A stretch of DNA of 64,000 nt from [Scytonema hofmanni] UTEX 2349 (lineage in GTDB: Bacteria > Cyanobacteriota > Cyanobacteriia > Cyanobacteriales > Nostocaceae), in contig NZ_KK073768.1 of assembly GCF_000582685.1 (NCBI RefSeq), forward strand, positions 4,278,190 through 4,342,189, written 5' to 3'. The translations under genes and the position numbers were made by a program. The notes beneath the pieces were generated by a model. That model had not been told where the DNA came from and searched no databases. It saw nothing but the letters and a program-made list of their open reading frames with translations. The stretch's first letter is position 1. Each line of letters opens with the position of its first letter. Shown here one piece after another: positions 1 through 9,033 of the stretch.

Positions 1-27
1 TGAAACTTAATTAAGGATTAAAAAAAG

Positions 28-372
28 ATGTCAATTGCAGTAGGAATGGTAGAAACGCTAGGTTTTCCAGCAGTAGTGGAAGCTGCTGACGCAATGGTGA
101 AAGCTGCCCGCGTCACCCTAGTAGGCTATGAGAAAATCGGTAGTGGTCGCGTTACCGTAATTGTTCGGGGAGATGTTTCAGAAGTGCAAGCTTCAGTAGG
201 AGCGGGAGTTGAATCAGTCAAGCGAGTTAATGGGGGACAAGTTCTGTCTACTCACATCATTGCTCGTCCACACGAGAACTTAGAATATGTCCTACCAATT
301 CGTTATACAGAAGATGTAGAGCAATTCCGGGAGGATGTTAACGCGATTCGTCCTTTCAACAGAAGACCGTAA
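28..372 (+). CDS. ccmK: Carboxysome shell hexamer protein CcmK (CcmK1/2 type)
   Basis: This 114-residue protein is a single BMC domain that forms hexamers tiling the facets of the beta-carboxysome shell. The family N-terminus ([20 protein letters not shown]) is intact, and the loop KIGSG at residues 36-40 lines the central pore thought to pass bicarbonate and RuBP. The length matches CcmK1/CcmK2 rather than the longer CcmO. An AAGGAT-like ribosome site lies just upstream, and the TGA opening the window may be the stop of another ccmK. ccmL begins 7 nt after its stop, so the two are surely cotranscribed. Which ccmK paralogue it is cannot be settled without the upstream gene. Confidence 0.96.
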   Translation: MSIAVGMVETLGFPAVVEAADAMVKAARVTLVGYEKIGSGRVTVIVRGDVSEVQASVGAGVESVKRVNGGQVLSTHIIARPHENLEYVLPIRYTEDVEQFREDVNAIRPFNRRP

Positions 373-379
373 GAGCGTA

Positions 380-682
380 ATGCAAATTGCCAAGGTTCGC
401 GGCACAGTAGTTAGTACACAAAAAGATCCAAGTCTTAGAGGACTCAAACTACTGTTGTTGCAGTTAATAAATGAAGAAGGGCAAATTTTGCCAGAATATG
501 AGGTGGCAGCTGATAGTGTCGGTGCTGGATTTGATGAGTGGGTGCTTATCAGTCGTGGCAATGCCGCTCGTCAAGTTCTCGGCAATGAACAGCGTCCCGT
601 CGATGCAGCTGTAGTGGCGATAATTGATACAGTTTACGTTGAAGATCGCCTTATATATAGCAAAAAAGATCAGTATCGGTAG
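380..682 (+). CDS. ccmL: Carboxysome shell vertex protein CcmL
   Basis: This 100-residue EutN/CcmL-family protein forms pentamers that cap the icosahedral vertices of the carboxysome. The family start MQIAKVRGTVVSTQKDPSL is present. An in-frame ATG 45 nt upstream exists, but it would overlap ccmK and add residues not found in the family, so I chose the ATG at 380. The conserved core (GLKLLLLQLINEEGQ, then VGAGFDEWVLISRGNAAR) and the C-terminal VVAIIDTV are intact. It is the second gene of the ccmK-L-M-N-O operon. Confidence 0.96.
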   Translation: MQIAKVRGTVVSTQKDPSLRGLKLLLLQLINEEGQILPEYEVAADSVGAGFDEWVLISRGNAARQVLGNEQRPVDAAVVAIIDTVYVEDRLIYSKKDQYR

Positions 683-698
683 TCAAGAGTCAAGAGTC

Positions 699-727
699 GT
701 AGAGACGTTCCACTGGAACGTCTGTAC
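699..727. repeat. GAGACG...CGTCTC palindrome, copy 1
   Basis: A 29-bp imperfect palindrome (arms GTAGAGACGTTCC and GGAACGTCTGTAC) lies in the ccmL-ccmM gap. It is followed by short direct repeats of GACTTTTGAC. It is one of about a dozen related palindromes in the window. Confidence 0.8.
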
Positions 728-817
728 AAGGGTCAAAAGTCAATATTTTTGACTTTTGAACTATTGACTATGGACTTTTGACTTTTGACAAAAAGCTTAA
801 GCTAGGAGGAATCTAGA

Positions 818-2809
818 ATGGCAGTCCGCAACGTAGCGGCTCCCCCAACCCCGTGGTCAAGAAATTTGGCAGAGCCAAATATCGATCCAACAGCGTATAT
901 CCATCCATTTTCTGACGTTATTGGGGACGTGCGGATTGGTGCGAATGTAATCGTCGCTCCGGGAACTACAATTAGAGCTGATGAAGGTACGCCTTTTCAT
1001 ATCAGTGAGAACACCAATCTTCAAGATGGTGTTGTGATTCACGGGTTAGAGCAAGGCAGAGTAATTGGTGATGATGACAATTCTTACTCGGTATGGATTG
1101 GCAAAAATGCTTCCATTACCCACATGTGTTTAATTCATGGACCTGCATACGTAGGGGATGAGTGCTTTATTGGTTTTCGCTCCACGGTGTTTAACGCCAG
1201 GGTAGGAAATGGTTGCATCGTTATGATGCACGCTTTGATTCAAGATGTAGAAATTCCACCTGGAAAATATGTCCCTTCGGGAGCGATAATTACTAACCAG
1301 CAGCAAGCCGATCGCTTACCAGATGTGCAAGTTCAGGACAAGGAATTTTCTCATCATGTAGTAGGTATAAATCAAGCACTGAGATCGGGTTATCTCTGTG
1401 CTGCTGATAACAAATGTATTAGAAACATTCGGAATGAAATGACTAGTTCATATAAAACCAACGGCAGTAATAGCTACACTGGCAACGGATCTGTATCGAG
1501 TTCTAACTTGAGTTCTGAGACGGTGCAACAAGTGCGGCATCTTTTAGAACAAGGGTATAACATTGGTACGGAACACGTAGATGCGCGGCGGTTCCGTACT
1601 GGTTCGTGGGCTAGCTGTAGTCCGATCGCCACTAATTCTACCAGTGAAGCGATCGCTGCCTTAGAAGGCTGTCTAGCTGAACACAGTGGTGAGTTTGTCC
1701 GACTATTTGGTATTGACCCCAAAGGCAAACGCCGCGTATTAGAAACTATCATCCAAAGACCAGATGGTGTTGTTCAAAATGGTGGAACACTTAAATTAGG
1801 TGTAAAAAGTGCTACTACTTCTGGTGGTAGTAGCTATAGTGGGAGTTCTACTTCATTGAGTGGTGAAGCGATCGAGCAAGTACGCCAGCTTTTAAATGGT
1901 GGCTACAAAATTGGCATGGAACACGTAGATGCGCGGCGGTTTCGTACCGGTTCTTGGCAAAGTTGCACTCCCATTGCCTCAAGTAATGAAAGAGAAGTAA
2001 TTTCCGCTTTAGAAGCTTGTCTAGCTGAACACACCGGCGAATACGTCCGGTTAGTGGGAATTGAACCAAAAGCCAGAAAGCGGGTTTTGGAAAGCATCAT
2101 CCAAAGACCAGATGGCAATGTAACTCAAGGCTTGGGTAATAAGTTTGTCGCAAGTAGCAGTAGCTCAACCAGCACTTCCACTAAGGCAAACAGCCGGTTA
2201 AGTTCAGAGGTGGTATCTCAACTGCGGCAACTAATCAATCAAGGTAGCAAAATCAGCGCCGAACACGTAGACAAGCGCCGATTCCGGACTGGTTCTTGGT
2301 CTAGCTGCGGTCAAATTCAGGGTAATTCTGAAAGAGAAGCGATCGCCGCTTTGGAAGGATACCTTACAGAATACCAAGGGGAATATGTACGCTTAATTGG
2401 CATTGAACCAAAAGCGAAAAAACGAGTTTTAGAAAGCATTATCCAAAGACCGGATGACAGTGTAGCACAGCCTAGCGGTAGCGATAACCAGACGGTGGCA
2501 ACTAGCTCAAGTAGCACTTCTAAAACATCAAATACAGCGACCAGCAGTCGGTTAAGCTCAGAAGTGATAGACCAACTGCGGCAGTTGATGGCTCAAGGTA
2601 GCAAAATCAGCGCCGAACACGTAGACAAGCGCCGATTCCGCACCGGTTCTTGGTCTAGCTGTGGTCAAATTCAGGGTAATTCTGACAGAGAAGCGATCGC
2701 CGCTTTGGAAGGATACCTTAAAGAATACGAAGGGGAATATGTACGCTTAATTGGCATTAATCCCAAAGACAAGCGTCGGGTATTAGAAACAGTAATTCAA
2801 CGCCCGTAA
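818..2809 (+). CDS. ccmM: Carboxysome scaffold protein CcmM: gamma-carbonic anhydrase domain plus four RbcS-like repeats
   Basis: CcmM condenses Rubisco into the carboxysome and links it to CcmN, the shell and carbonic anhydrase. Residues 1-205 form a left-handed beta-helix gamma-carbonic anhydrase domain. It keeps the zinc ligands H75, H102 and H107 and the cysteines C194 and C200, which form the activating disulfide in the characterised Thermosynechococcus enzyme. Four RbcS-like (SSUL) repeats follow at about 231-315, 347-431, 461-545 and 579-663, joined by Ser/Thr-rich linkers. Repeats 1 and 2 each carry a Cys pair (C267/C285, C383/C401); repeats 3 and 4 keep only the first Cys. AGGAGG ends 8 nt before the ATG. 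An internal ATG at 1439 could start the short Rubisco-binding form known in other cyanobacteria, but this is inference. Confidence 0.97.
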   Translation: MAVRNVAAPPTPWSRNLAEPNIDPTAYIHPFSDVIGDVRIGANVIVAPGTTIRADEGTPFHISENTNLQDGVVIHGLEQGRVIGDDDNSYSVWIGKNASITHMCLIHGPAYVGDECFIGFRSTVFNARVGNGCIVMMHALIQDVEIPPGKYVPSGAIITNQQQADRLPDVQVQDKEFSHHVVGINQALRSGYLCAADNKCIRNIRNEMTSSYKTNGSNSYTGNGSVSSSNLSSETVQQVRHLLEQGYNIGTEHVDARRFRTGSWASCSPIATNSTSEAIAALEGCLAEHSGEFVRLFGIDPKGKRRVLETIIQRPDGVVQNGGTLKLGVKSATTSGGSSYSGSSTSLSGEAIEQVRQLLNGGYKIGMEHVDARRFRTGSWQSCTPIASSNEREVISALEACLAEHTGEYVRLVGIEPKARKRVLESIIQRPDGNVTQGLGNKFVASSSSSTSTSTKANSRLSSEVVSQLRQLINQGSKISAEHVDKRRFRTGSWSSCGQIQGNSEREAIAALEGYLTEYQGEYVRLIGIEPKAKKRVLESIIQRPDDSVAQPSGSDNQTVATSSSSTSKTSNTATSSRLSSEVIDQLRQLMAQGSKISAEHVDKRRFRTGSWSSCGQIQGNSDREAIAALEGYLKEYEGEYVRLIGINPKDKRRVLETVIQRP

Positions 2810-2815
2810 TAAAAC

Positions 2816-2880
2816 AGACAAGGGGACAAGGGGACTTTTTGAAGAGGGGAAAGGGGGAAAGGGGAAAGGGGAAAGGGTAA
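2816..2880. repeat. G-rich short tandem repeat (GGGGACAA and GGGGAAA units)
   Basis: Tandem G-rich units directly follow the ccmM stop. Similar tracts recur at 12240, 13700, 14345, 18200 and 18400 and inside recO, so this is a genome-wide repeat type. No gene is visible between ccmM and ccmN. Confidence 0.75.
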
Positions 2881-3054
2881 GAAAATGCTTTTAAGCGTGT
2901 TTAAATAACTCTTCTTACAAACGTCAACGGGACGGAAACCGACCCCGCTGAGGAAAGCGCTTTATTTCCATACCTTTACCTTTTCCCCTCATTAAATTCC
3001 CCCCACTCCCCTACTCCTCCACTCCCCACTCCGGCTTCTAAGGTTACAATTTTT

Positions 3055-3735
3055 ATGCCTGTGCCGCCACTGCGCCTAGATACCAACTTTGATTCTTATA
3101 TTAGTGGCGAGGTGATTGTTCATCCGAGTGCGGTAATCGCACCAGGAGTGATACTCCAAGCGGCTACAAACAGCAAAATCGTCATCGGTCCTGGTGTCTG
3201 TATTGGCATGGGGTCAATTCTTCAAGTCAATACAGGAATAATAGAAATAGAAGCAGGAGTAAGCCTGGGAGCCGGTTTTTTAATGGTTGGTGCAGGTAGA
3301 ATAGGAGTAAATGCTTGCATTGGTTCAGCAACAACAGTTTTTAACTGTTCAGTGGAGCCAGGGCAAGTAGTTGCACCCGGTTCAGTTTTGGGAGACACCA
3401 CTGTGCGTCCTGCCTTAACTTCACCAACTGAGATTGGCACAAAAGAATTAAAACCATCCACAACTAAACCTGCTTCTGTTAATTTAGAGTCTCAAAATGG
3501 GACTGGGAAAGATAAAAATAATTCCGAAAGTCAGATTCCTTCACCGATAAATTCGGGGGAAACAGAGTCAAATTCTCAAGAGCATCCCAATCAAGACTCA
3601 GAAACTTCTTCCACTGACCCGAATATTTTCGGTACACAAATTTATGGGCAAGGGAGTATACAAAGGCTATTGATCACATTGTTTCCAAATAGGCAATCAT
3701 TAAGTGAACCGAAGTCTGACGATCGCTCTGAGTAA
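3055..3735 (+). CDS. ccmN: Carboxysome assembly protein CcmN
   Basis: This 226-residue protein bridges the CcmM-Rubisco core to the shell. The N-terminal half (about 15-130) is a hexapeptide-repeat beta-helix (for example VIAPGVILQ, GVCIGMGSILQV) that pairs with the CcmM helix. A polar, probably disordered linker rich in Ser, Glu and Asn spans about 135-192. The C-terminus holds an amphipathic encapsulation peptide at about 199-216 (GSIQRLLITLFPNRQSL), which in the family binds CcmK. The gene sits in the expected place between ccmM and ccmO. Confidence 0.93.
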   Translation: MPVPPLRLDTNFDSYISGEVIVHPSAVIAPGVILQAATNSKIVIGPGVCIGMGSILQVNTGIIEIEAGVSLGAGFLMVGAGRIGVNACIGSATTVFNCSVEPGQVVAPGSVLGDTTVRPALTSPTEIGTKELKPSTTKPASVNLESQNGTGKDKNNSESQIPSPINSGETESNSQEHPNQDSETSSTDPNIFGTQIYGQGSIQRLLITLFPNRQSLSEPKSDDRSE

Positions 3736-3783
3736 GTGTTAATTGTAAGTTGTCAGAATACGCGATTATTTAGGAAGACTCAT

Positions 3784-4548
3784 ATGGAAACATATAATCA
3801 ACGTGCTAGCACCAGCCAACCCCGTCGTCGAGATAATTTTCAAGACACCGCGTTGGGTTTAGTATCAACCCTCAGCTTTCCAGCAATAGTGGGGACGGCA
3901 GATATGATGCTGAAATCGGCTGGAGTGTACTTAGTTGGGTATGAAAAAATCGGTGGCGGTCACTGTACTGCGATCGTTCGAGGTAACATCGCTGATGTGC
4001 GTCTTGCCGTAGAAGCAGGTGTGCAAACCGCTGAACAATTTGGACAACTGGTTTCTAGCTTAGTGATTGCTCGACCTTTCCCCAATTTAGATATAGTGCT
4101 TCCCATCTCTAATCGTATGAGTCAATTTACTGGAGACGGCTACAGTCGTTTGAGTAACAGAGCGATCGGTTTAGTAGAAACACGGGGTTTTCCGGCAATG
4201 GTGGGAGCTGCTGATGCCATGTTGAAAGCTGCTAATGTTGACTTAGCCGCATACGAAAAAATTGGTGGGGGTTTGTGTACAGCGATTATTCGCGGCAGTG
4301 TGGCAAACGTTGCGGTGGCAGTGGAAGCTGGGATGTTTGAAGCAGAACGGATTGGTGAGTTAAACGCTGTGATGGTGATTCCTCGACCACTGGATGAATT
4401 AGAGCAAACCTTGCCAGTTGCAAGTTGCTGGATAGAAGAACGTGAACCTTTAAGATTGCCAGTGAATATCAAGGAACAAGTTGCCGAAATAGAAATGGTC
4501 GGCTTGCCGGATTTAGCTAAACTCCCTGTAAAAATTGTGGAAGAATAG
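3784..4548 (+). CDS. ccmO: Tandem-BMC carboxysome shell protein CcmO
   Basis: This protein of about 254 residues contains two BMC domains in tandem (about 20-105 and 122-210). Each resembles CcmK and each keeps the pore loop KIGGG. CcmO is needed for shell closure and is thought to sit at facet edges. I chose the ATG at 3784 (METYNQRAS). A GTG at 3736 directly after the ccmN stop would add 16 residues with no family resemblance. The last 40 residues after the second domain are acidic and less conserved. It is the last gene of the ccm operon here. Confidence 0.94.
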   Translation: METYNQRASTSQPRRRDNFQDTALGLVSTLSFPAIVGTADMMLKSAGVYLVGYEKIGGGHCTAIVRGNIADVRLAVEAGVQTAEQFGQLVSSLVIARPFPNLDIVLPISNRMSQFTGDGYSRLSNRAIGLVETRGFPAMVGAADAMLKAANVDLAAYEKIGGGLCTAIIRGSVANVAVAVEAGMFEAERIGELNAVMVIPRPLDELEQTLPVASCWIEEREPLRLPVNIKEQVAEIEMVGLPDLAKLPVKIVEE

Positions 4549-4913
4549 TTAGTGGTTATTAGTAAATATTACGAAGCAGCAAACAAGAACTAACAAATAA
4601 TAATAAATGCCTCAAGTTGAAAAAAACGTTGTACACACCGATGGTGATGATGTTAATAGAACATAAATTAATAACCCTCGCAACATACCTTTAAGGTGTG
4701 CAACGTTGACTGAAAGGCATCTTACGCTTTGCTTGTTATTTTGATAATAACTTCTAACTTACATAAATAGAATACAAATATTGTGATAGCAATAATAGAT
4801 AATAATCTATATACTATCGTTGATAGCTTTTAGGGGTGTGACACTCTATCATTTGTGAGTGTTACGTGATACTAAATTTATATCGACAAATTGCTATTAC
4901 AGGAGAATTACCC
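4549..4913. other. Intergenic region between ccmO and the LysR gene
   Basis: This AT-rich spacer is about 365 bp. It has no convincing gene; a 19-codon reading frame at 4607 is too weak to call. The stretch 4790-4865 is rich in TATA/ATAATC motifs with partly symmetrical sequence around CTATCGTTGATAGC, as expected for a LysR-type autoregulated promoter. No terminator was recognised after ccmO. Confidence 0.4.
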
Positions 4914-5852
4914 TTGAACCAAGCGACGCTGCACCAGTTGAAGGTATTCGAGGCTGCGGCACGGCATGGTAGCTTTACTCGTGCCGCAGAAGAACTTTTT
5001 CTCACTCAACCGACTGTCTCCATGCAAATCAAGCAACTGACAAAATCGGTGGGTTTGCCATTATTTGAGCAAGTAGGTAAGCGCTTATTTCTAACAGAAG
5101 CGGGAAGAGAATTATTTGCAACTTGCCGCCAAATTTTCGAGACAATAGCCCAATTTGAAATGAAAGTTGCAAATTTAAAAGGGCTAAAACAAGGACAATT
5201 ACGTTTAGCAGCAATTACAACAGCAAAATATTTTGTACCGCGTTTGTTAGGTCCATTTTGCCAACTTTATCCTGGCATAGATATATCTTTGCAAGTAACT
5301 AATCACGAAGGTATTTTAGAACGGATGATCAACAATCTGGACGACTTGTATATCATGAGTCAAGTGCCAGATCATCTTGATGTAAATTTCCAGGCGTTTT
5401 TAGATAACCCTTTGGTAGTTTTTGCATCAGAAAATCATCCTCTGGCTAAGGAAAAGAATATTCCTATACAACGTCTTAGTAATGAACCTTTTATTATGCG
5501 AGAACCAGGTTCGGGAACGCGACGTGCTGTGCAAAGTCTTTTTGAGGAACATGACATCAAGGTGAAAGTCAAGCTGGAATTGGGAAGTAATGAAGCGATT
5601 AAGCAAGCGATCGCTGGTGGTTTAGGTATTTCTGTTTTATCTCGCCATACCTTAATGCCAAATACACCAGAAATAACCATTTTGGATGTAGAACACTTTC
5701 CCATTAAGCGAAGTTGGTACATAGTTTACCCCAATGGCAAACAGTTATCTATCGTTGCTCGTACTTATTTTGAGTATTTATTAGACGCAGCTAATAAGAT
5801 GGTACAAAACAGCGTTTCTCCCGTTTATAGCAGTGTTGAAGGAGGTAATTAA
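4914..5852 (+). CDS. LysR-type regulator of the CmpR/RbcR/CcmR group
   Basis: This 312-residue transcription factor has an N-terminal winged helix-turn-helix (about 5-65, with SFTRAAEELFLTQPTVSMQI) and a two-lobed LysR effector domain (about 95-300). In characterised cyanobacterial relatives this group controls carbon-concentrating and Calvin-cycle genes in response to 2-phosphoglycolate or RuBP. Its place just after the ccm operon fits that role. I chose the TTG at 4914 because AGGAG lies 8 nt upstream and the family motif starts right after it; a GTG at 4866 would add 16 unusual residues. Whether it is CmpR, RbcR or CcmR needs a phylogeny. Confidence 0.87.
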   Translation: MNQATLHQLKVFEAAARHGSFTRAAEELFLTQPTVSMQIKQLTKSVGLPLFEQVGKRLFLTEAGRELFATCRQIFETIAQFEMKVANLKGLKQGQLRLAAITTAKYFVPRLLGPFCQLYPGIDISLQVTNHEGILERMINNLDDLYIMSQVPDHLDVNFQAFLDNPLVVFASENHPLAKEKNIPIQRLSNEPFIMREPGSGTRRAVQSLFEEHDIKVKVKLELGSNEAIKQAIAGGLGISVLSRHTLMPNTPEITILDVEHFPIKRSWYIVYPNGKQLSIVARTYFEYLLDAANKMVQNSVSPVYSSVEGGN

Positions 5853-5875
5853 GTTGACTAAAACATAAAATATCA

Positions 5876-6031
5876 AATAGACATGTTTGATTTTTGAACA
5901 AAATTAGGTATTTGTAGGGTGTGTTAGCGCTTCTCGTAATGCACCAAACCCTTAATAAGGGTGCCATACTTTCGTCGCTAACGCACCTACGTATATTTTC
6001 AAAAATAAAATATTAGTTCTATATGTCTATT
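5876..6031. repeat. MITE-like element with AATAGACAT ends
   Basis: A 156-bp non-coding block is bounded by the inverted ends AATAGACAT and ATGTCTATT. Its interior contains a second inverted pair (GGGTGTGTTAGCG and CGCTAACGCACC). Part of its end sequence (TTTTGTTCAAAAATCAAA) recurs near 9269 next to the partner motif TCCTATA. No reading frame is present. Confidence 0.55.
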
Positions 6032-6131
6032 AAAAAGAAGTTTGACGCAGAGACAAAGAATAACGCAGAAAAAACATCAAAGCATTACTTTGTTTTAAAT
6101 CTGCCAAATGACCTGAAAGTAAATTCACTTA

Positions 6132-6626
6132 TTACACCATCTCAAACTCTAATTGATGACTCTTAACAAAATCATGAGTGAAATGATCCATCACATTCGT
6201 ATCACTCAATTCTAAATTATAAAAATCGACAAACTCATGCTCAAAATATGGTCCTGCGTGCCAAGTTCCCACCTCTAACTTAATAAAACAATTTCCCGGA
6301 ATGCGGAAAGCTGCAATCTCTTCTAAAGCCGGTTCATCAATACTATTATCAGGAGGACAAACCGCAATTAACCAATCCTTTCCTGACAAAGAACCCAAAC
6401 ATTGAGTGCATTGCATATGGCGAGTAATTTTGTCAAACTTCCGCCCTCGGCGTTGCAACCGCATAATATAAAAGCGGGGAATTCCATTTTGCAGGTTTAA
6501 CACCACATCTTCAGTATCGTAAGTTTTCCCGTCGTTACTGGCAAAAATAACTTGCCCATAACGACGAAAATTTTCTGGTGTTACCCATTCTGTCTGCAAT
6601 TGTTGTAGTGTATTTGCTGGACTCAT
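6132..6626 (-). CDS. AllA-like (ureidoglycolate lyase family) cupin protein
   Basis: This 164-residue protein resembles the ureidoglycolate lyase/hydrolase family (AllA type), a single-domain cupin. Supporting stretches are the N-terminal EWVTPENFRRYGQVI, the central TQCLGSLSGKDWLIAVCPP, and VGTWHAGPYFEHEFVDFYNLE, where a His and acidic residues could line the cupin pocket. AllA releases glyoxylate and urea from ureidoglycolate in purine breakdown. No other purine-catabolism gene is nearby, so the substrate is uncertain. It is a single-gene unit between a MITE and recA. Confidence 0.72.
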   Translation of the reverse strand: MSPANTLQQLQTEWVTPENFRRYGQVIFASNDGKTYDTEDVVLNLQNGIPRFYIMRLQRRGRKFDKITRHMQCTQCLGSLSGKDWLIAVCPPDNSIDEPALEEIAAFRIPGNCFIKLEVGTWHAGPYFEHEFVDFYNLELSDTNVMDHFTHDFVKSHQLEFEMV

Positions 6627-6723
6627 AACAAAATGAAGTATGAATAGTAAAAGCTTTTTCCAATATCATACTTCACAACTTTGGTTTATATTTCAATACC
6701 GTTCAGTTAAGCCCCAAATCGTC

Positions 6724-6752
6724 GTAGAGACGTAGCACTGCTACGTCTCTAC
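6724..6752. repeat. GAGACG palindrome, copy 2 (TAGCA core)
   Basis: A 29-bp palindrome with arms GTAGAGACGTAGCA and TGCTACGTCTCTAC lies downstream of recA, between the convergent-side flank and the AllA-like gene. Confidence 0.85.
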
Positions 6753-6800
6753 AAGAGATCATAATGAGTATCAAAACACGCCCTAGCAATCTTGTAAGTG

Positions 6801-7877
6801 TTATCCTTCTAATTCTTCGATTTCATCCTCTTCATCTTCCTCTGCCTTCTTCACAGAGTTAGCTGAAACGACAGCCCCCATTTCTAATTTTTCACGAACC
6901 TGCTTCTTAATTTGATCAGCAAATTCCGGCTTTTCTTCTAAGTACTTGATGGCGTTGTCTCGACCTTGAGAGATGTTGTCACCGTTGTAGCTATACCATG
7001 CTCCTTTGCGAACCAAGACACCAGTTTCTTCTGCTATGTCAACAATACAACCTATGGTAGAAATGCCTTTACCAAAAATAATGTCAAACTCCGCGATTCT
7101 AAAAGGCGGCGCTACTTTGTTTTTAGCAACTTTGACTTTGACGCGGTTGCCAAATTCGTCTGTGCCTTTTTTCAAGGTTTGAATTCGACGAATATCCAAA
7201 CGCACAGAAGCGTAAAACTTTAAGGCATTACCGCCAGTGGTAGTTTCTGGGCTACCGTAAGTGACACCTATTTTTTGCCGCAACTGGTTGATGAAAAGTA
7301 CAGTGCAACCTGACTTACCTATATTTCCAGTAATTTTACGTAGAGCTTGGCTCATCAATCTCGCTTGCAAACCAACGTGGACATCTCCCATTTCGCCTTC
7401 AATTTCAGCGCGGGGAACCAATGCTGCTACCGAGTCGATAACTACAATATCAACAGCAGCGGAGCGAACGAGTTGATCGACAATTTCTAAAGCAGATTCT
7501 CCGGTATCAGGTTGAGAAATCAGCAAGTTGTCAATATCAACACCCAATGCCGCAGCATAAGTGGGGTCAAGGGCGTGTTCTGCATCAACATAAGCAGCGA
7601 TGCCGCCTTCTTTCTGTACTTCGGCGACTGCGTGTAGGGCTACAGTGGTTTTACCAGAACTTTCTGGTCCGTAAATCTCAATTACTCGCCCCTTGGGTAA
7701 TCCACCGCCTAATGCCAAATCCAGGGTGAGCGCTCCACTAGAAATCGTTTCCACACGCATCCGGGTAGCGTCACCGAGGCGCATGATTGCTCCTTTACCA
7801 AAGCTACGCTCAATTTGGGTGAGTACCATGCTGAGGGCTTTTTGCTTCCCTGCATTATCAGTGGTGTTAGTAGCCAT
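6801..7877 (-). CDS. recA: Recombinase RecA
   Basis: This 358-residue protein is a full-length bacterial RecA, the ATP-dependent strand-exchange protein of homologous recombination and the SOS co-protease. The Walker A motif GPESSGKTT is at about 70-78. The Walker B region [14 protein letters not shown] is at about 140-153, and the DNA-binding loop motifs [19 protein letters not shown] are intact. The acidic C-terminal tail ([13 protein letters not shown]) is typical. The N-terminal family motif [24 protein letters not shown] fits the chosen ATG. A LexA-box-like site lies about 50 bp upstream. Confidence 0.98.
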   Translation of the reverse strand: MATNTTDNAGKQKALSMVLTQIERSFGKGAIMRLGDATRMRVETISSGALTLDLALGGGLPKGRVIEIYGPESSGKTTVALHAVAEVQKEGGIAAYVDAEHALDPTYAAALGVDIDNLLISQPDTGESALEIVDQLVRSAAVDIVVIDSVAALVPRAEIEGEMGDVHVGLQARLMSQALRKITGNIGKSGCTVLFINQLRQKIGVTYGSPETTTGGNALKFYASVRLDIRRIQTLKKGTDEFGNRVKVKVAKNKVAPPFRIAEFDIIFGKGISTIGCIVDIAEETGVLVRKGAWYSYNGDNISQGRDNAIKYLEEKPEFADQIKKQVREKLEMGAVVSANSVKKAEEDEEDEIEELEG

Positions 7878-7928
7878 TCCTGCCTCTAAATAATATATGG
7901 ATTTAAGGAGTCTAAATTGGAAATGAGT

Positions 7929-7942
7929 AGAACAGATATACT
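7929..7942 (-). promoter_or_regulatory. Candidate LexA (SOS) box upstream of recA
   Basis: Read on the minus strand, AGTATATCTGTTCT matches the cyanobacterial LexA consensus RGTACNNNDGTWCB at every defined position except the fifth (T for C). It lies 52-65 bp before the recA start. This is a motif match only. Confidence 0.35.
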
Positions 7943-8332
7943 ATTTTGACATTTTTTAGCCGCGATCGGCTACATAATTTAAGGTGGATTTCCCGGCTAT
8001 GTCGTTAGAACAACATGCTTTATATTCCCCAACTGGGCTTTTCTTATTTTTTTAAGAGAAGAGCGTGACAAGATTCTAACGCGATCGCCTCTACAAGTCA
8101 CGAGCTTTGTTTGACTTATTGTCTAAAGCAGGCGTTTAGTTTCCGCCCGATAAGAACCATACTAACTCATAGCGACCCATCAATTCTATGGGATAATGCC
8201 CACGTTGATTTGCAGGCGATCGCTCATAGCGACTCCTGAGCATCAGAAGTAAGCAAGGTTCCACTATGAATGAACTGCCAAAACTCTTACCAGTGACGTA
8301 GGATACCGCCAAAGACAAAGAAAAAGTAGACT
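7943..8332. other. Intergenic region between vapC and recA
   Basis: About 390 bp with no supported gene. A minus-strand open frame at 8136-8342 has atypical composition and overlaps the toxin's stop, so I treat it as chance. Several GCGATCGC octamers lie here. Confidence 0.4.
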
Positions 8333-8734
8333 TCACAACCAATTCTCTAGAGTTAGCCCCTCTATTCTCAACATATCAGAGTCATTAGAAACCAGAATTA
8401 ATCCGCGTGTAATTGCTGTTGCTGCTATCAATATATCGGCATCTTGTATTGGTGTACCTTTTGTCTTTAAATCTGCATGAATTTCGCAAGCTTTTTCTAT
8501 AATTTCTATATCGTCAATAAATAAAATTTGATATTTTTGGTGAAACAGATTAAATTCTGCTAGCTGACTTGTAGCATTGGCATACAAAAGTGCTCTTTTC
8601 ACTTCATAGTAAGTTATACAGCTAATAAATACATCTTGCCCTGAACGGCGTGTTTCGCGCAGTTTATTCTCTACAGTTGTATTTTTTCTCTTTAAAATGT
8701 AGCTAACAATATTTGTATCCAGTAGATAAGTCAC
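8333..8734 (-). CDS. VapC-type PIN-domain toxin (predicted ribonuclease)
   Basis: This 133-residue protein is a complete PIN domain, the fold of VapC toxins that cleave tRNA or rRNA in a metal-dependent way. The expected acidic residues are visible: D6 in YLLDTNI, E44 in ITYYEVKR, D98/D100 in IQDADILIAA, and D118/D120 in LVSNDSDML. The start is a GTG with AAAGG upstream. It lies 5 nt downstream of its partner gene, the usual antitoxin-then-toxin order. It could also act as another PIN nuclease, but the pairing favours a toxin-antitoxin system. Confidence 0.85.
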   Translation of the reverse strand: MTYLLDTNIVSYILKRKNTTVENKLRETRRSGQDVFISCITYYEVKRALLYANATSQLAEFNLFHQKYQILFIDDIEIIEKACEIHADLKTKGTPIQDADILIAATAITRGLILVSNDSDMLRIEGLTLENWL

Positions 8735-8739
8735 CCTTT

Positions 8740-9033
8740 CTATCTTCTCTTTACTGCTTCATCGAACATTTTGATTTGCTCTGGAGTTAAATCATTTAAC
8801 GTACCTGAAATAGCATCTAAGATTAGGATACTATCAATTCTCTTAGTTAAGTCATCATCTTTAATAGCTCTCATTTCTTCCGGAGTAAATTGAGCAAATA
8901 ATTCTACCAACATTTCAATCATCTCCTGTTTTTTTAATTTTACAAGATATAGACTATTAGCTTTAAATAACTTTTCTACTATTGGTGATATTCGGTTGAT
9001 AAGTTCGTGATTGTAGCTGGAAATTTCTTGCAT
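8740..9033 (-). CDS. Putative antitoxin partner of the VapC-type toxin
   Basis: This 97-residue, charged, mostly helical protein is not one I recognise as a known antitoxin class. It contains FAQFTPEEMRAIKDDDLTKR and a second LTPEQIKMFDEAVKRR, a repeated (L/F)TPEE/Q pattern, and no ribbon-helix-helix or AbrB signature. Position and spacing (5 nt before the PIN toxin, same strand) suggest that it neutralises it. The ribosome site is weak. If the pair is real, this is an uncommon antitoxin type. Confidence 0.6.
   Translation of the reverse strand: MQEISSYNHELINRISPIVEKLFKANSLYLVKLKKQEMIEMLVELFAQFTPEEMRAIKDDDLTKRIDSILILDAISGTLNDLTPEQIKMFDEAVKRR

Noticed and set aside
1474..2517. Several minus-strand open frames inside ccmM
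   Set aside because: They are antisense shadows of the four repeats and share their periodicity.
4607..4666. 19-codon frame starting MPQVEKNVV before the LysR gene
   Set aside because: Too short, no ribosome site, no family match.
8136..8342. Minus-strand open frame of 68 codons after the VapC-type toxin
   Set aside because: No family resemblance, no ribosome site, overlaps the toxin's end and carries repeat-like GCGATCGC sequence.
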